This document shows positions 31,039-43,654 of a DNA stretch of 64,000 nt, piece by piece; position 1 is the stretch's first letter; the number at the start of each line of letters is the position of its first letter. The notes beneath the pieces were generated by a model, which saw nothing but the letters and a program-made list of their open reading frames with translations, had not been told where the DNA came from and made no database searches. The translations under genes were made by a program, and so were the position numbers. This stretch comes from Pseudomonas viridiflava (GTDB lineage Bacteria; Pseudomonadota; Gammaproteobacteria; Pseudomonadales; Pseudomonadaceae), in contig NZ_UTVH01000001.1 of assembly GCF_900585905.1 (NCBI RefSeq), forward strand, positions 186,001 to 250,000. The letters run 5' to 3'.

Positions 31039-32013
31039 TTACATGACGCCTGCGCGAAGCAGGTCCTGCAGGTTGAAGGCGCCAACGGCGTGGTCGTTGT
31101 CGTCGACCACGATCAGCGAGCCGATCTTGTGATCTTCCATGATCTTCAATGCTTCGGCTGCCAGCATCTCGGGCCGTGCGGTCTTGCCATGAACAGTCAT
31201 GACTTCGTCGATGGTCGCCAGACGGATGTCGATCGGCTTGTCCAGGGTTCGACGCAAGTCGCCGTCAGTGAAGATGCCGGCCAGCCTGCCGTCTGCTTCG
31301 AGGATAGCCGTCATGCCCAGGCCCTTGCGGGTCATTTCCATCAGCGAATCGCGCAGCAATGTGCCGCGTTGCACCGTGGGCAACTGCTCGCCGCTGTGCA
31401 TCACATGTTCGACCTTGAGCAGCAGACGACGGCCCAGCGCACCGCCCGGGTGTGAAAAGGCAAAGTCTTCGGCGGTGAAGCCGCGTGCTTCGAGCAGTGC
31501 AACCGCCAGCGCATCGCCCATTACCAGCGCGGCGGTGGTCGACGACGTCGGCGCCAGGTTCAGCGGGCACGCTTCGTGCTCCACTCCGGCGTTGAGATTG
31601 ACATCGGCTGCTCTGGCCAGCGTCGAGTCCGGTTTGCCTGTCAGGCTGATCATCCTGATGCCCAGGCGCTTGATCAGTGGCAGTAGCGTGACGATCTCGG
31701 CGGTGGTGCCGGAGTTGGACAACGCAAGAATGACGTCATCCGAGGTGATCATGCCCATGTCGCCGTGACTGGCTTCTGCGGGGTGGACGAAGAATGACGT
31801 TGTGCCTGTGCTGGCCAGCGTGGCGGCGATTTTTTTGCCGATGTGGCCGGATTTGCCCATGCCCAGCACCACGACCCGGCCCTTGCTGGCCAGAATCAAT
31901 TCACAGGCCCGAACGAAGTCCGCATCGATATGGTCGAAAAGGCCTTCGACGGCCTGGATTTCGAGACGAATCGTGCGTTGTGCTGATTGGATCAGTTCGG
32001 CGGATCGGGTCAT
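31039..32013 (-). CDS. kdsD: arabinose-5-phosphate isomerase (KpsF/GutQ type)
   Basis: Converts ribulose 5-phosphate to arabinose 5-phosphate, the first step to Kdo. The 324-residue protein has an N-terminal SIS domain (VLGMGKSGHIGKKIAATLASTGT, with HPAEASHGDMG and LSNSGTT) and a C-terminal pair of CBS domains (about 205-324). It is the first gene of the long minus-strand cluster and is divergent from mlaF. Confidence 0.95.
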   Translation of the reverse strand: MTRSAELIQSAQRTIRLEIQAVEGLFDHIDADFVRACELILASKGRVVVLGMGKSGHIGKKIAATLASTGTTSFFVHPAEASHGDMGMITSDDVILALSNSGTTAEIVTLLPLIKRLGIRMISLTGKPDSTLARAADVNLNAGVEHEACPLNLAPTSSTTAALVMGDALAVALLEARGFTAEDFAFSHPGGALGRRLLLKVEHVMHSGEQLPTVQRGTLLRDSLMEMTRKGLGMTAILEADGRLAGIFTDGDLRRTLDKPIDIRLATIDEVMTVHGKTARPEMLAAEALKIMEDHKIGSLIVVDDNDHAVGAFNLQDLLRAGVM

Positions 32014-32186
32014 GGGAAGGCGGTCAGGCTGATGAAAGCCGGCGATTATAACGGCAATGCGCAAATCCCTCACGCCTCATCGTCGATGTTTGTTTATCCA
32101 TGGCGCGCTGTCGTCGTTTACAGCTCCCACGGTGTAAGAAAATTCCCAAAATTTCCGGGTTTGAGTTGATTGAGCGGGCTTCTCGC

Positions 32187-32216
32187 TTGGGCGCCGCGAT
32201 ATTGCGGTGGTATAGT
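32187..32216 (+). promoter_or_regulatory. putative sigma-70 promoter of the mla operon
   Basis: TTGGGC (32187-32192) and TATAGT (32211-32216) are separated by 18 bases and lie 85 bases before the mlaF start. The -10 is good, the -35 only fair. The rest of the 287-base divergent gap must hold the kdsD promoter. Confidence 0.45.
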
Positions 32217-32300
32217 TCGCCGCCTGTTCGGCCCATCGAGACAGCATGTCTCCCGCAGGGGCTCGCAGCTGAACGTGGAGCTGCATCGCAAGGAGTTTAA

Positions 32301-33110
32301 ATGAGCGCCGATAACGGCTATGCGGTTGAGCTGAAGGGCGTCTCCTTCAAGCGCGGTACGCGCAGCATTTTCGAAAATGTCGATATTCGCATTCCCCGGG
32401 GCAAAGTCACCGGAATCATGGGGCCTTCGGGCAGCGGCAAGACCACGCTGCTGCGCCTGATGGGCGCACAGCTGCGTCCGTCCGCTGGCGAAGTGTGGGT
32501 CAACGGCCAGAATCTGCCCGCGCTTTCGCGCAGCGATCTGTTCGATGCGCGCAAGCACATGGGCGTGCTGTTCCAGAGCGGGGCGCTGTTCACGGACCTT
32601 GATGTGTTCGAGAACGTCGCCTTTCCGCTTCGCGTGCACACTGAGCTGCCGGAAGAAATGATCCGCGACATCGTCCTGCTCAAGCTTCAGGCGGTCGGTC
32701 TGCGCGGGGCCATCGAGCTGATGCCTGACGAGTTGTCCGGCGGCATGAAACGTCGGGTAGCGCTGGCGCGGGCGATAGCACTCGACCCGCAGATCCTGAT
32801 GTACGACGAACCCTTCGTCGGGCAGGACCCGATTGCCATGGGCGTTCTCGTGCGTCTGATCAAACTGCTGAACGACGCGCTGGGTATTACCAGCATCGTG
32901 GTGTCGCATGATCTGGACGAGACAGCGAGCATTGCTGATTACCTTTATGTCGTGGGCGACGGTCAGGTACTGGGGCAGGGTACGCCCGAGGAACTGATGG
33001 GGTCGGACAACCCGCGTATCCGTCAATTCATGACCGGTAATCCGGACGGTCCGGTGCCATTTCACTTTCCGGCATCGGATTATCGCGAAGATCTTTTGGG
33101 GAAGCGCTGA
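32301..33110 (+). CDS. mlaF: phospholipid ABC transporter ATP-binding protein MlaF
   Basis: ATPase of the Mla system, which moves phospholipid between inner and outer membrane and preserves outer-membrane asymmetry. It has 269 residues with Walker [10 protein letters not shown], signature LSGGMKRR, Walker [14 protein letters not shown] and switch VSHDLDE. In Pseudomonas the operon is also known as ttg2, first linked to toluene tolerance. The stop overlaps the mlaE start by one base. Confidence 0.96.
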   Translation: MSADNGYAVELKGVSFKRGTRSIFENVDIRIPRGKVTGIMGPSGSGKTTLLRLMGAQLRPSAGEVWVNGQNLPALSRSDLFDARKHMGVLFQSGALFTDLDVFENVAFPLRVHTELPEEMIRDIVLLKLQAVGLRGAIELMPDELSGGMKRRVALARAIALDPQILMYDEPFVGQDPIAMGVLVRLIKLLNDALGITSIVVSHDLDETASIADYLYVVGDGQVLGQGTPEELMGSDNPRIRQFMTGNPDGPVPFHFPASDYREDLLGKR

Positions 33111-33907
33111 TGCGCAAGAAGTCACTCATGGAGCGGATACGCCTGCTTGGGCGTGCCGCAATAGACATTCTGACGGTGCTGGGACGTTCCGCTATCTTTC
33201 TGGTCCATGCCCTGCTGGGGCGCGGTTCGGCAGGTGGCAGCTTCCAGCTTCTGATCAAGCAGTTGTATTCGGTCGGCGTCATGTCCCTGGCGATCATCAT
33301 CGTGTCGGGCATGTTCATCGGCATGGTGCTGTCGCTGCAGGGTTTCAGCATCCTGGCCAAATATGGATCTGAGCAGGCGGTAGGGCAGATGGTTGCCCTG
33401 ACACTGTTGCGTGAACTTGGTCCGGTGGTTACCGCTCTACTGTTCGCAGGTCGGGCAGGCTCGGCGCTGACTGCCGAGATCGGCAACATGAAATCCACCG
33501 AACAGCTGTCCAGTCTGGAAATGATCGGGGTCGACCCGCTCAAGTACATTGTGGCGCCGCGGCTGTGGGCCGGCTTCATTTCCCTGCCGCTGCTGGCAAT
33601 GATCTTCAGCGTGGTGGGTATCTGGGGCGGCTCCTGGGTGGCCATTGACTGGCTGGGTGTCTACGAAGGCTCCTTCTGGTCGAACATGCAGAACAGTGTT
33701 TCTTTCACGGACGATGTGCTCAATGGCGTTATCAAGAGCGTCGTATTTGCCTTCGTCGTGACCTGGATTGCCGTATTCCAGGGCTATGATTGCGAGCCCA
33801 CCTCAGAAGGGATCAGCCGTGCAACGACCAGAACAGTGGTGTATGCCTCGTTGGCCGTGCTGGGCCTGGACTTTATTCTGACCGCTTTGATGTTTGGAGA
33901 TTTCTGA
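33110..33907 (+). CDS. mlaE: phospholipid ABC transporter permease MlaE
   Basis: Polytopic permease of 265 residues with about five membrane segments. The conserved MlaE core is visible ([38 protein letters not shown] from about 109). It partners with MlaF (ATPase), MlaD (substrate ring) and MlaB. One-base overlaps on both sides indicate tight translational coupling. Confidence 0.95.
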   Translation: MRKKSLMERIRLLGRAAIDILTVLGRSAIFLVHALLGRGSAGGSFQLLIKQLYSVGVMSLAIIIVSGMFIGMVLSLQGFSILAKYGSEQAVGQMVALTLLRELGPVVTALLFAGRAGSALTAEIGNMKSTEQLSSLEMIGVDPLKYIVAPRLWAGFISLPLLAMIFSVVGIWGGSWVAIDWLGVYEGSFWSNMQNSVSFTDDVLNGVIKSVVFAFVVTWIAVFQGYDCEPTSEGISRATTRTVVYASLAVLGLDFILTALMFGDF

Positions 33908-34374
33908 TGCAAAACCGCACCATTGAGACAGGTGTCGGCCTGTTCCTGCTGGCCGGGATACTGGCGTTGCTCCTGCTGGCCCTGCGTGTCAGCGGTCTGA
34001 GCGCCAGCGCCAGTACTGACACCTACAAACTTTATGCAAATTTCGACAATATTGCCGGTTTGACTGTCAGAGCCAAGGTGAGCATGGCGGGGGTGACGAT
34101 TGGTCGGGTCACTGCCATTGATCTGGATCGCGACACCTTCACCGGTCGAGTGACCATGGAGTTGAAGAAGAAGGTGGATAATCTGCCTGTGGATTCGACT
34201 GCATCGATCCTGACTGCCGGCCTGCTAGGCGAGAAATATGTGGGTATCAGCGTCGGTGGCGATGAAAGCCTGCTCAAGGATGGCGGTACTATCCATGACA
34301 CGCAGTCGTCACTGGTGCTTGAAGACCTGATCGGAAAATTCCTGCTCAATACCGTGAGCAAAGACGCTAAATGA
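33907..34374 (+). CDS. mlaD: Mla system substrate-binding protein MlaD
   Basis: Membrane-anchored periplasmic protein of 155 residues that forms a hexameric MCE ring over MlaE. There is one N-terminal membrane helix (about 9-29) and one MCE domain (YANFDNIAGLTVRAKVSMAGVTIGRV). The tail after EDLIGKFLLNTVSKDAK is short. ATG 33907 overlaps the mlaE stop. Confidence 0.94.
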   Translation: MQNRTIETGVGLFLLAGILALLLLALRVSGLSASASTDTYKLYANFDNIAGLTVRAKVSMAGVTIGRVTAIDLDRDTFTGRVTMELKKKVDNLPVDSTASILTAGLLGEKYVGISVGGDESLLKDGGTIHDTQSSLVLEDLIGKFLLNTVSKDAK

Positions 34375-34385
34375 GGAGCTTTGAC

Positions 34386-35030
34386 ATGATCTCTGTCATG
34401 CGCCGTGGTTTGCTGGTATTGCTGGCTGTGCTGCCAATGCTGGGAAACGCTGCCGCTACACCGTCCGCCCATGATCTGGTTGACCGTACTACCAAAGAGC
34501 TGCTCAGTGATCTGGCGACCAACAAGGAGCAGTACAAGACCAATCCGGGTGCGTTCTACGATGCGCTAAACCGTATTGTCGGCCCTGTCGTGGATGCCGA
34601 CGGCATCTCCAAAAGCATCATGACCGTGAAGTACTCGCGCAAGGCCACGCCTGCTCAGATGCAGCTCTTCCAAGAAAACTTCAAGCGCAGCCTGATGCAG
34701 TTTTATGGCAATGCGCTACTCGAATACAACAACCAGGGTATTACCGTTTCGCCCGAGAAGCCGGAAGGTGCTGATCGTACCAGCGTCGACATGACGGTGA
34801 AGGGTAATGGCGCCACTTACCCGGTGTCGTACACCCTGGTGAAGATCGATGGCGAGTGGAAGGTCCGCAACGTGATCATCAATGGCATCAACATCGGCAA
34901 GCTGTTTCGTGATCAGTTCGCCGACGCCATGCAGCGTAACGGCAACGATCTGGACAAGACCATCAATGGCTGGGCAGGCGAAGTGGCCAAGGCCAAAGAG
35001 AAAGCGCCTGCAGCTGCGCCAGCCCAATGA
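34386..35030 (+). CDS. mlaC: periplasmic phospholipid-binding protein MlaC
   Basis: Soluble periplasmic carrier that ferries phospholipid between MlaD and the outer-membrane MlaA complex. The signal peptide is MISVMRRGLLVLLAVLPMLGNAAA. The Tol_Tol_Ttg2 domain follows (DRTTKELLSDLATNKEQY, YKTNPGAFYDALNRIVGPVVD). ATG 34386 is preferred over the in-frame ATG at 34371 because AGGAG lies 7 bases before it. Length is 214 residues. Confidence 0.92.
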   Translation: MISVMRRGLLVLLAVLPMLGNAAATPSAHDLVDRTTKELLSDLATNKEQYKTNPGAFYDALNRIVGPVVDADGISKSIMTVKYSRKATPAQMQLFQENFKRSLMQFYGNALLEYNNQGITVSPEKPEGADRTSVDMTVKGNGATYPVSYTLVKIDGEWKVRNVIINGINIGKLFRDQFADAMQRNGNDLDKTINGWAGEVAKAKEKAPAAAPAQ

Positions 35031-35332
35031 GTGAGTCAGCCGTGCGGCTTGTGGCACCCGGAGAGTTGCACCTGACCGGTGTGCTGGATTATCAGAGTGG
35101 CCCGACCCTGCGCAAACAGGGGGCTGCGCTGATCAATGCCAGCGAGTTGCCCACCGTGATCCTTGATTGTTCGGGCGTCGAGAAGTCGAGCAGCGTAGGC
35201 CTGGCCTTGCTGCTCGCGTTCATGCGCGACGCGCAGCAGGCAGGCAAGCAGGTCACCATTCGCTCGATGCCCGACGACATGCAGAAGATCGCCCGGGTAT
35301 CGGAACTGACCGAGCTGCTGCAGGCCCATTGA
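35027..35332 (+). CDS. mlaB: Mla system STAS-domain protein MlaB
   Basis: Cytoplasmic 101-residue STAS protein that binds MlaF and supports complex assembly. LTGVLDYQSGPTLRKQG and VILDCSGVEKSSSVGLALLLAFMRDA show the STAS fold, with the Ser cluster at the usual helix start. It overlaps mlaC by 4 bases and ends the operon. Confidence 0.92.
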   Translation: MSESAVRLVAPGELHLTGVLDYQSGPTLRKQGAALINASELPTVILDCSGVEKSSSVGLALLLAFMRDAQQAGKQVTIRSMPDDMQKIARVSELTELLQAH

Positions 35333-35344
35333 TTCATTCTGACT

Positions 35345-35399
35345 GAAGCCCCTCGTCCGGGTCCCGTTTACACGGGGTTCGCATTGAGTGGGCTTTTTT
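35345..35399 (+). terminator. terminator-like hairpin after mlaB
   Basis: AAGCCCCTC and GAGTGGGCTT pair around an inner stem (CCCGT/ACGGG) and are followed by six T. It sits between mlaB and ibaG and probably ends most mla transcripts. Confidence 0.6.
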
Positions 35400-35445
35400 G
35401 TATGATGGCCGACCCGCGCGCGTAGGTCGTCAGTCGAGGTTTAAC

Positions 35446-36973
<1,528 letters not shown>

Positions 36974-37071
36974 CAGCAACGAACGGGCGTCTGGATCACA
37001 AGTCTGATTCAGGCGCCGCCGACGCTTCGCGCAGCTTCAGGGCGGCGGAGCGCACTTTCTGATTCGTTTCA

Positions 37072-37101
37072 CCTTGTATCGGGCCCTGGCTCGATACAAG
37101 G
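37072..37101 (+). promoter_or_regulatory. hairpin in the hisG leader region
   Basis: CCTTGTATCG and CGATACAAGG form a perfect 10-base stem with a 10-base loop, 60 bases before hisG. It has no T-run and could be an RNA leader structure or a protein site. No histidine-codon leader peptide was found beside it. Confidence 0.4.
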
Positions 37102-37160
37102 AGTTGTCGGCCGCCAGTTGCGAGCGGGCAAGAGTTTCCTGATAAGGACTGACGTTTCCC

Positions 37161-37796
37161 ATGTTGACCATCGCATTGTCCAAGGGCCGCATCCTCGACG
37201 ACACGCTGCCGCTGCTCGCTGAAGCGGGCATCGTGCCGACCGAGAATCCGGACAAGAGCCGCAAGCTGATTATCCCGACGACTCAGCCTGATGTGCGTCT
37301 GCTGATCGTGCGCGCCACTGATGTGCCGACCTATGTCGAACATGGCGCCGCCGATCTGGGTGTTGCCGGCAAGGATGTGCTCATGGAGTACAGCGGTCAG
37401 GGCCTGTACGAGCCGCTGGATCTTCAGATCGCCAAGTGTCGTCTGATGACTGCCGGGGCCATTGGCGCCGTCGAGCCAAAAGGGCGCCTGCGGGTGGCGA
37501 CCAAGTTCGTCAATGTCGCCAAGCGCTACTACGCCGAACAAGGGCGTCAGGTCGACATCATCAAGCTTTACGGCTCCATGGAGCTGGCCCCGCTGATCGG
37601 TCTTGCCGACAAGATCATCGACGTGGTCGATACCGGCAACACCCTGCGCGCCAATGGCCTGGAGCCTCAGGAGCTGATTGCCACTATCAGTTCTCGTCTG
37701 GTGGTAAACAAGGCTTCCATGAAGATGCAACACGCGCGCATCCAGTCGCTGATCGACACCCTGCGCAACGCAGTGGAGTCTCGACACCGCGGCTGA
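37161..37796 (+). CDS. hisG: ATP phosphoribosyltransferase, short form
   Basis: First enzyme of histidine synthesis, joining ATP and PRPP. With 211 residues it is the short form, which lacks the regulatory ACT-like domain and needs HisZ, encoded elsewhere. [18 protein letters not shown] and the PRPP loop [18 protein letters not shown] are diagnostic. Confidence 0.96.
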   Translation: MLTIALSKGRILDDTLPLLAEAGIVPTENPDKSRKLIIPTTQPDVRLLIVRATDVPTYVEHGAADLGVAGKDVLMEYSGQGLYEPLDLQIAKCRLMTAGAIGAVEPKGRLRVATKFVNVAKRYYAEQGRQVDIIKLYGSMELAPLIGLADKIIDVVDTGNTLRANGLEPQELIATISSRLVVNKASMKMQHARIQSLIDTLRNAVESRHRG

Positions 37797-37849
37797 CTTA
37801 CCTGCGCGACCTTGAGTCGCGCCCGTCTATCCGCCTCATAGCCAGAATT

Positions 37850-37897
37850 CTCAGGTGCCCAAGCGGATCGACTGCTAGTTTAGGGCGCCTGAGTTTT
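37850..37897 (+). terminator. terminator-like hairpin between hisG and hisD
   Basis: CTCAGGTGCCC (37850-37860) and GGGCGCCTGAG (37883-37893) pair with one G-T wobble and are followed by TTTTT, the layout of an intrinsic terminator, although the next gene is in the same pathway. A smaller GCGCGAC/GTCGCGC hairpin precedes it near 37804. It may lower hisD-hisC expression relative to hisG, or act as an attenuator. Confidence 0.6.
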
Positions 37898-37921
37898 TGC
37901 CATTCCTATGAGGCTCTCGCC

Positions 37922-39256
37922 ATGACTGCACCGACCGCAATTCGCCGACTCAACGCCGCTGATCCTGATTTCGCACATCAACTGGATCATCTGTTGAGCT
38001 GGGAAAGCGTGTCTGACGACTCGGTCAATCAGCGCGTGCTCGAAATCATCAAGGCCGTTCGCGAGCGTGGCGATGCCGCGCTGGTGGAGTTTACCCAGCG
38101 CTTCGATGGTTTGCAGGTGGCTTCCATGGCCGAGCTCATCCTGCCGCGTGAACGTCTTGAACTGGCGCTCAGCCGGATCACCCCGGCTCAGCGCCAGGCG
38201 CTGGAGAAGGCCGCCGAGCGGGTGCGCGTCTACCACGAAAAGCAGAAGCAAGACTCCTGGTCCTATACCGAAGCCGACGGCACCGTGCTGGGGCAGAAAG
38301 TCACGCCGCTGGATCGCGCCGGCCTTTATGTGCCAGGAGGCAAGGCGTCCTATCCGTCTTCAGTGTTGATGAACGCCATCCCGGCCAAGGTCGCCGGTGT
38401 CGCCGAGGTGGTGATGGTAGTGCCTACGCCCCGTGGTGAAATCAATGAGCTGGTGCTGGCGGCGGCGTGCATCGCCGGGGTCGACCGGGTGTTCACCATT
38501 GGCGGCGCGCAGGCAGTCGCCGCGCTGGCCTACGGCACCGAGAGCGTGCCGCGCGTCGACAAGGTCGTGGGGCCGGGCAATATCTATGTCGCTACGGCCA
38601 AGCGTCACGTCTTCGGTCAGGTGGGGATTGACATGATTGCCGGCCCTTCGGAGATTCTGGTGGTCTGCGACGGTCAGACCGATCCTGACTGGATTGCCAT
38701 GGACCTGTTTTCCCAGGCCGAGCACGACGAAGATGCGCAGGCGATTCTGGTCAGCCCGGACGCCGAATTTCTCGAGCGTGTTGCCGCCAGCATCGACCGC
38801 CTGATGCCGACCCTGGAGCGGGCCGAAATCATCGACAAGTCGATCAACGGGCGCGGCGCGTTGATTCTGGTCGCTGACATGCAGCAAGCCATCGAGGTGG
38901 CCAACCGTATCGCTCCGGAGCACCTTGAACTGTCGGTGGCTGATCCGGAGGCCTGGTTGCCACAGATCCGCCACGCCGGTGCGATCTTCATGGGTCGTCA
39001 CACGTCTGAAGCGCTGGGTGACTATTGCGCCGGGCCAAACCACGTACTGCCTACCTCCGGTACCGCACGCTTCTCTTCGCCATTGGGCGTGTACGATTTC
39101 CAGAAGCGCTCGTCGATCATCCATTGCTCGCCGCAGGGCGCCTCCGAGCTGGGCAAGACCGCCTCGGTGCTGGCCCGGGGTGAATCTCTCACCGCCCACG
39201 CCCGTAGCGCCGAATACCGCATCACCGACTCGCAAACCAAAGGGCAGGGGAACTGA
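37922..39256 (+). CDS. hisD: histidinol dehydrogenase
   Basis: Zinc enzyme for the last two steps of histidine synthesis, oxidising histidinol to histidine with NAD. The ATG at 37922 ([17 protein letters not shown]) gives 444 residues; the longer open frame runs back into his[17 protein letters not shown] and [12 protein letters not shown] bind NAD and zinc, and [12 protein letters not shown] holds metal-ligand residues. It is 2 bases upstream of hisC. Confidence 0.96.
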   Translation: MTAPTAIRRLNAADPDFAHQLDHLLSWESVSDDSVNQRVLEIIKAVRERGDAALVEFTQRFDGLQVASMAELILPRERLELALSRITPAQRQALEKAAERVRVYHEKQKQDSWSYTEADGTVLGQKVTPLDRAGLYVPGGKASYPSSVLMNAIPAKVAGVAEVVMVVPTPRGEINELVLAAACIAGVDRVFTIGGAQAVAALAYGTESVPRVDKVVGPGNIYVATAKRHVFGQVGIDMIAGPSEILVVCDGQTDPDWIAMDLFSQAEHDEDAQAILVSPDAEFLERVAASIDRLMPTLERAEIIDKSINGRGALILVADMQQAIEVANRIAPEHLELSVADPEAWLPQIRHAGAIFMGRHTSEALGDYCAGPNHVLPTSGTARFSSPLGVYDFQKRSSIIHCSPQGASELGKTASVLARGESLTAHARSAEYRITDSQTKGQGN

Positions 39257-39258
39257 GC

Positions 39259-40311
39259 ATGAGCAAATTCTGGAGTCCTTTCGTCAATACCCTGGTGCCT
39301 TATGTGCCGGGGGAGCAGCCCAAACTGACTCGGCTGGTGAAGCTCAATACCAACGAAAACCCCTATGGCCCGTCGCCCAAGGCGCTGGCCGCCATGCGTG
39401 CCGAGCTGACCGACGATCTGCGCCTGTATCCCGACCCCAATGGCGACCGCCTGAAACAGGCCGTTGCCACCTATTACGGCGTGCAGGCGGCGCAGGTGTT
39501 CGTCGGTAATGGCTCCGATGAAGTGCTGGCCCACGCGTTCAGCGCTTTCTTCCAGCACGGCAAGCCCTTGCTGTTCCCGGACATCAGTTACAGCTTTTAC
39601 CCGGTATATTGCGGCCTTTACGGCATCGAGCCTGAAACTGTCGCGCTCGATGACCAGTTTCAGATTCGCGTCGAGGATTACGCCCGGCCCAACGGCGGCA
39701 TTATTTTCCCCAATCCGAACGCGCCAACCGGTTGCCTCGTGGCGCTTGAGGCCGTCGAGCAGATGCTGGCCGCCAACCCGGATTCGGTGGTGATTGTCGA
39801 TGAGGCCTACATTGATTTCGGCGGTGAGACAGCTATCACCCTGGTGGATCGCTACCCGAATCTGCTGGTGACGCAGACGTTGTCCAAATCCCGCTCGCTG
39901 GCAGGTCTGCGGGTCGGCCTTGCGGTGGGCCACCCTGATCTCATCGAGGCGCTGGAGCGGGTCAAGAACAGCTTCAACTCCTACCCCCTGGATCGCCTGG
40001 CCATCGTCGGCGCGGCGGTGGCGTTCGAGGATCACGAGCACTTCGAACTCACTCGCAATGCAGTGATCGCCAGCCGTGACGCGCTCACTGCAAAGCTGCA
40101 AGAGCTTGGCTTTGAGGTATTGCCATCAGCGGCCAATTTCATCTTCGCGCGCCACCCGCAGCACGATGCCGCAAGCATTGCCGCGAAGTTGCGCGAGCAG
40201 GGCGTAATCGTTCGGCATTTCACGCAGGCGCGCATCGCGCAGTTCTTGCGCATCAGCATCGGCACGCCGGAGCAGAATCAGGCGCTGCTGGACGGTCTGG
40301 CCGGGCTCTAG
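39259..40311 (+). CDS. hisC: histidinol-phosphate aminotransferase
   Basis: PLP-dependent aminotransferase of 350 residues that makes histidinol phosphate from imidazole acetol phosphate. [34 protein letters not shown] and the Schiff-base Lys in [14 protein letters not shown] are visible. It follows hisD directly and faces algW. Confidence 0.95.
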   Translation: MSKFWSPFVNTLVPYVPGEQPKLTRLVKLNTNENPYGPSPKALAAMRAELTDDLRLYPDPNGDRLKQAVATYYGVQAAQVFVGNGSDEVLAHAFSAFFQHGKPLLFPDISYSFYPVYCGLYGIEPETVALDDQFQIRVEDYARPNGGIIFPNPNAPTGCLVALEAVEQMLAANPDSVVIVDEAYIDFGGETAITLVDRYPNLLVTQTLSKSRSLAGLRVGLAVGHPDLIEALERVKNSFNSYPLDRLAIVGAAVAFEDHEHFELTRNAVIASRDALTAKLQELGFEVLPSAANFIFARHPQHDAASIAAKLREQGVIVRHFTQARIAQFLRISIGTPEQNQALLDGLAGL

Positions 40312-40323
40312 GCAGGTGTGTGG

Positions 40324-40352
40324 TTGCGAGGGCGCCAGTCGGGCCCTCGCAA
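40324..40352. terminator. bidirectional hairpin between hisC and algW
   Basis: TTGCGAGGGC and GCCCTCGCAA form a perfect 10-base stem with a 9-base loop between two convergent genes. No strong T-run is present, but the position suggests a shared transcript end. Confidence 0.6.
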
Positions 40353-40369
40353 TGTGCAGCTCCCGCGAT

Positions 40370-41539
<1,170 letters not shown>

Positions 41540-41710
41540 TAGGCGGGTCCTGAGAGAAATTCGGCGCTGCGGCTTCTTGCCTGTGTGCGCCATAATGGGC
41601 GGCATTATACGAGGAGTTGGCAGGCTGTCGCGCAAATATGGCTGGACCTGCATGCACGCTTATGCGCTCTGTCAATGATCCGTACCCAATCCGTCAATCA
41701 GGAGCCTTTC

Positions 41711-42469
41711 ATGGCTGTTGCGCTAAGTACGCTGGTCGAAGAAGCCGATCGTTATCTGGGCAGCGCCCGCATTCAGGACTACTGCCCCAACGGTTTGCAG
41801 GTTGAAGGTCGCCCGCAGGTGATGCGCATCGTCAGCGGCGTGACTGCCAGCCAGGCGTTGCTGGATGCTGCGGTGGAGGTTCAGGCTGACCTGGTGCTGG
41901 TGCACCATGGTTATTTCTGGAAAGGCGAAAACCCCTGTGTGGTGGGGATGAAGCAGCGGCGCCTGAAAACGCTGCTCAAACACGACATCAGTCTGCTGGC
42001 CTACCACCTGCCGCTGGACGTGCACCCGGATGTCGGCAACAACGTCCAGCTTGCGCGCCAGCTGGACATCACTGTCGAGGGGCCGCTGGATCCTGACGAT
42101 GCGCGGGTGGTCGGCCTGGTCGGCTCGCTGAACGAACCGATGATGCCCAGAGATTTCGCCCGTCGCGTGCAGGAAGTGCTGGGCCGCGAGCCTCTGCTCA
42201 TCGACAGCAATGAGATGGTGCGTCGGGTGGGCTGGTGCACGGGTGGCGGTCAGGGCTATATCGATCAGGCGGTGCTGGCCGGGGTCGATCTGTTCATCAG
42301 TGGCGAGGCGTCGGAACAGACCGTGCACAGCGCGCGGGAGAACGGCATCAGTTTCATCGCTGCGGGTCACCATGCCACAGAGCGTTACGGAGTGCAGGCC
42401 CTGGGCGATTATCTGGCGCGCCGGTTTGCCTTGGAGCACCTGTTCATCGACTGCCCCAATCCGGTCTGA
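41711..42469 (+). CDS. Nif3-like dinuclear metal center protein (YbgI family)
   Basis: Protein of 252 residues of the Nif3/YbgI family, which forms a toroid of subunits with a two-metal site. YCPNGLQVEG, VHHGYFW and AAGHHATERYGVQAL contain the predicted metal-binding His and Glu residues. Proposed roles include GTP cyclohydrolase I-like activity and metal handling; none is settled. ATG 41711 follows AGGAGCC. Confidence 0.88.
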   Translation: MAVALSTLVEEADRYLGSARIQDYCPNGLQVEGRPQVMRIVSGVTASQALLDAAVEVQADLVLVHHGYFWKGENPCVVGMKQRRLKTLLKHDISLLAYHLPLDVHPDVGNNVQLARQLDITVEGPLDPDDARVVGLVGSLNEPMMPRDFARRVQEVLGREPLLIDSNEMVRRVGWCTGGGQGYIDQAVLAGVDLFISGEASEQTVHSARENGISFIAAGHHATERYGVQALGDYLARRFALEHLFIDCPNPV

Positions 42470-42621
42470 TCACCCGAACGGGGGAGTATAACCATAGAAC
42501 CTTTCGATCTAGCTGGCCTCCTGAATAGAAGAAGTCGCTGTGCTAGAGTGCGGCCTCGAACACGGCCCGCTGGCCGTCCCGGGCGTTGCCCGGTCTAAAC
42601 GAACGCAATTCGTGAGCACCC

Positions 42622-43539
42622 ATGGTCGATAAACTGACGCATCTGAAACAGCTGGAGGCGGAAAGCATCCACATCATCCGCGAGGTCGCCGCCGAGTTTG
42701 ATAATCCGGTGATGCTGTACTCGATCGGCAAGGATTCGGCCGTGATGCTGCATCTGGCGCGCAAGGCGTTCTTTCCGGGCAAGCTGCCTTTTCCGGTCAT
42801 GCACGTCGACACGCGCTGGAAATTCCAGGAAATGTATCGCTTTCGCGACAAGATGGTCGAGGAAATGGGTCTGGACCTGATTACCCACATCAACCCGGAC
42901 GGCGTGGCGCAGGGCATCAACCCCTTCACTCACGGCAGTGCCAAGCACACCGATATCATGAAGACCGAGGGCCTCAAGCAGGCTCTGGACAAGCATGGTT
43001 TCGACGCAGCCTTCGGTGGCGCACGCCGTGACGAAGAGAAGTCCCGCGCCAAGGAGCGCGTCTACTCGTTCCGCGACAGCAAGCATCGCTGGGACCCGAA
43101 GAATCAGCGCCCCGAGCTCTGGAACGTGTACAACGGCAACGTCAACAAGGGCGAGTCGATCCGCGTGTTCCCGCTCTCCAACTGGACCGAGCTGGACATC
43201 TGGCAGTACATCTATCTGGAAGGCATCCCGATTGTGCCGCTGTACTTCGCCGCCGAACGTGACGTGATCGAGAAGAACGGCACGCTGATCATGATCGATG
43301 ACGAGCGCATCCTCGAACACCTGACTGACGAAGAAAAAGCCCGCATCGTCAAGAAGAAGGTCCGTTTCCGCACGCTTGGCTGCTACCCGTTGACCGGAGC
43401 GGTCGAGTCCGAAGCCACCAGCCTGACCGACATCATTCAGGAAATGCTGCTGACACGAACGTCCGAACGTCAGGGCCGGGTCATCGATCACGATGGCGCA
43501 GGTTCGATGGAAGAGAAGAAGCGTCAGGGTTATTTCTAG
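42622..43539 (+). CDS. cysD: sulfate adenylyltransferase subunit 2
   Basis: Catalytic subunit of ATP sulfurylase, which makes adenosine 5'-phosphosulfate from sulfate and ATP. The 305-residue protein has the PP-loop [13 protein letters not shown] (about 35-47) and the family segment [22 protein letters not shown]. It works with CysN, encoded next. The 152-base upstream gap probably contains a CysB-activated promoter, but I could not define the site. Confidence 0.97.
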   Translation: MVDKLTHLKQLEAESIHIIREVAAEFDNPVMLYSIGKDSAVMLHLARKAFFPGKLPFPVMHVDTRWKFQEMYRFRDKMVEEMGLDLITHINPDGVAQGINPFTHGSAKHTDIMKTEGLKQALDKHGFDAAFGGARRDEEKSRAKERVYSFRDSKHRWDPKNQRPELWNVYNGNVNKGESIRVFPLSNWTELDIWQYIYLEGIPIVPLYFAAERDVIEKNGTLIMIDDERILEHLTDEEKARIVKKKVRFRTLGCYPLTGAVESEATSLTDIIQEMLLTRTSERQGRVIDHDGAGSMEEKKRQGYF

Positions 43540-43654
43540 AGCGCAGCTATGAGCCTCAAGCTCGCTTGATGCTTACTCGAATTACGGAATTTTCTGAATA
43601 GCTGTACGCCGACAAGCTTGCCGCTTGAAGCTTACAGCCCGGAGCTCAACCCCC

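Noticed and set aside
42470..42621. possible CysB site upstream of cysD
   Set aside because: AT-rich words such as GTATAACCATAGAA are suggestive, but the CysB consensus is too loose to call by eye.
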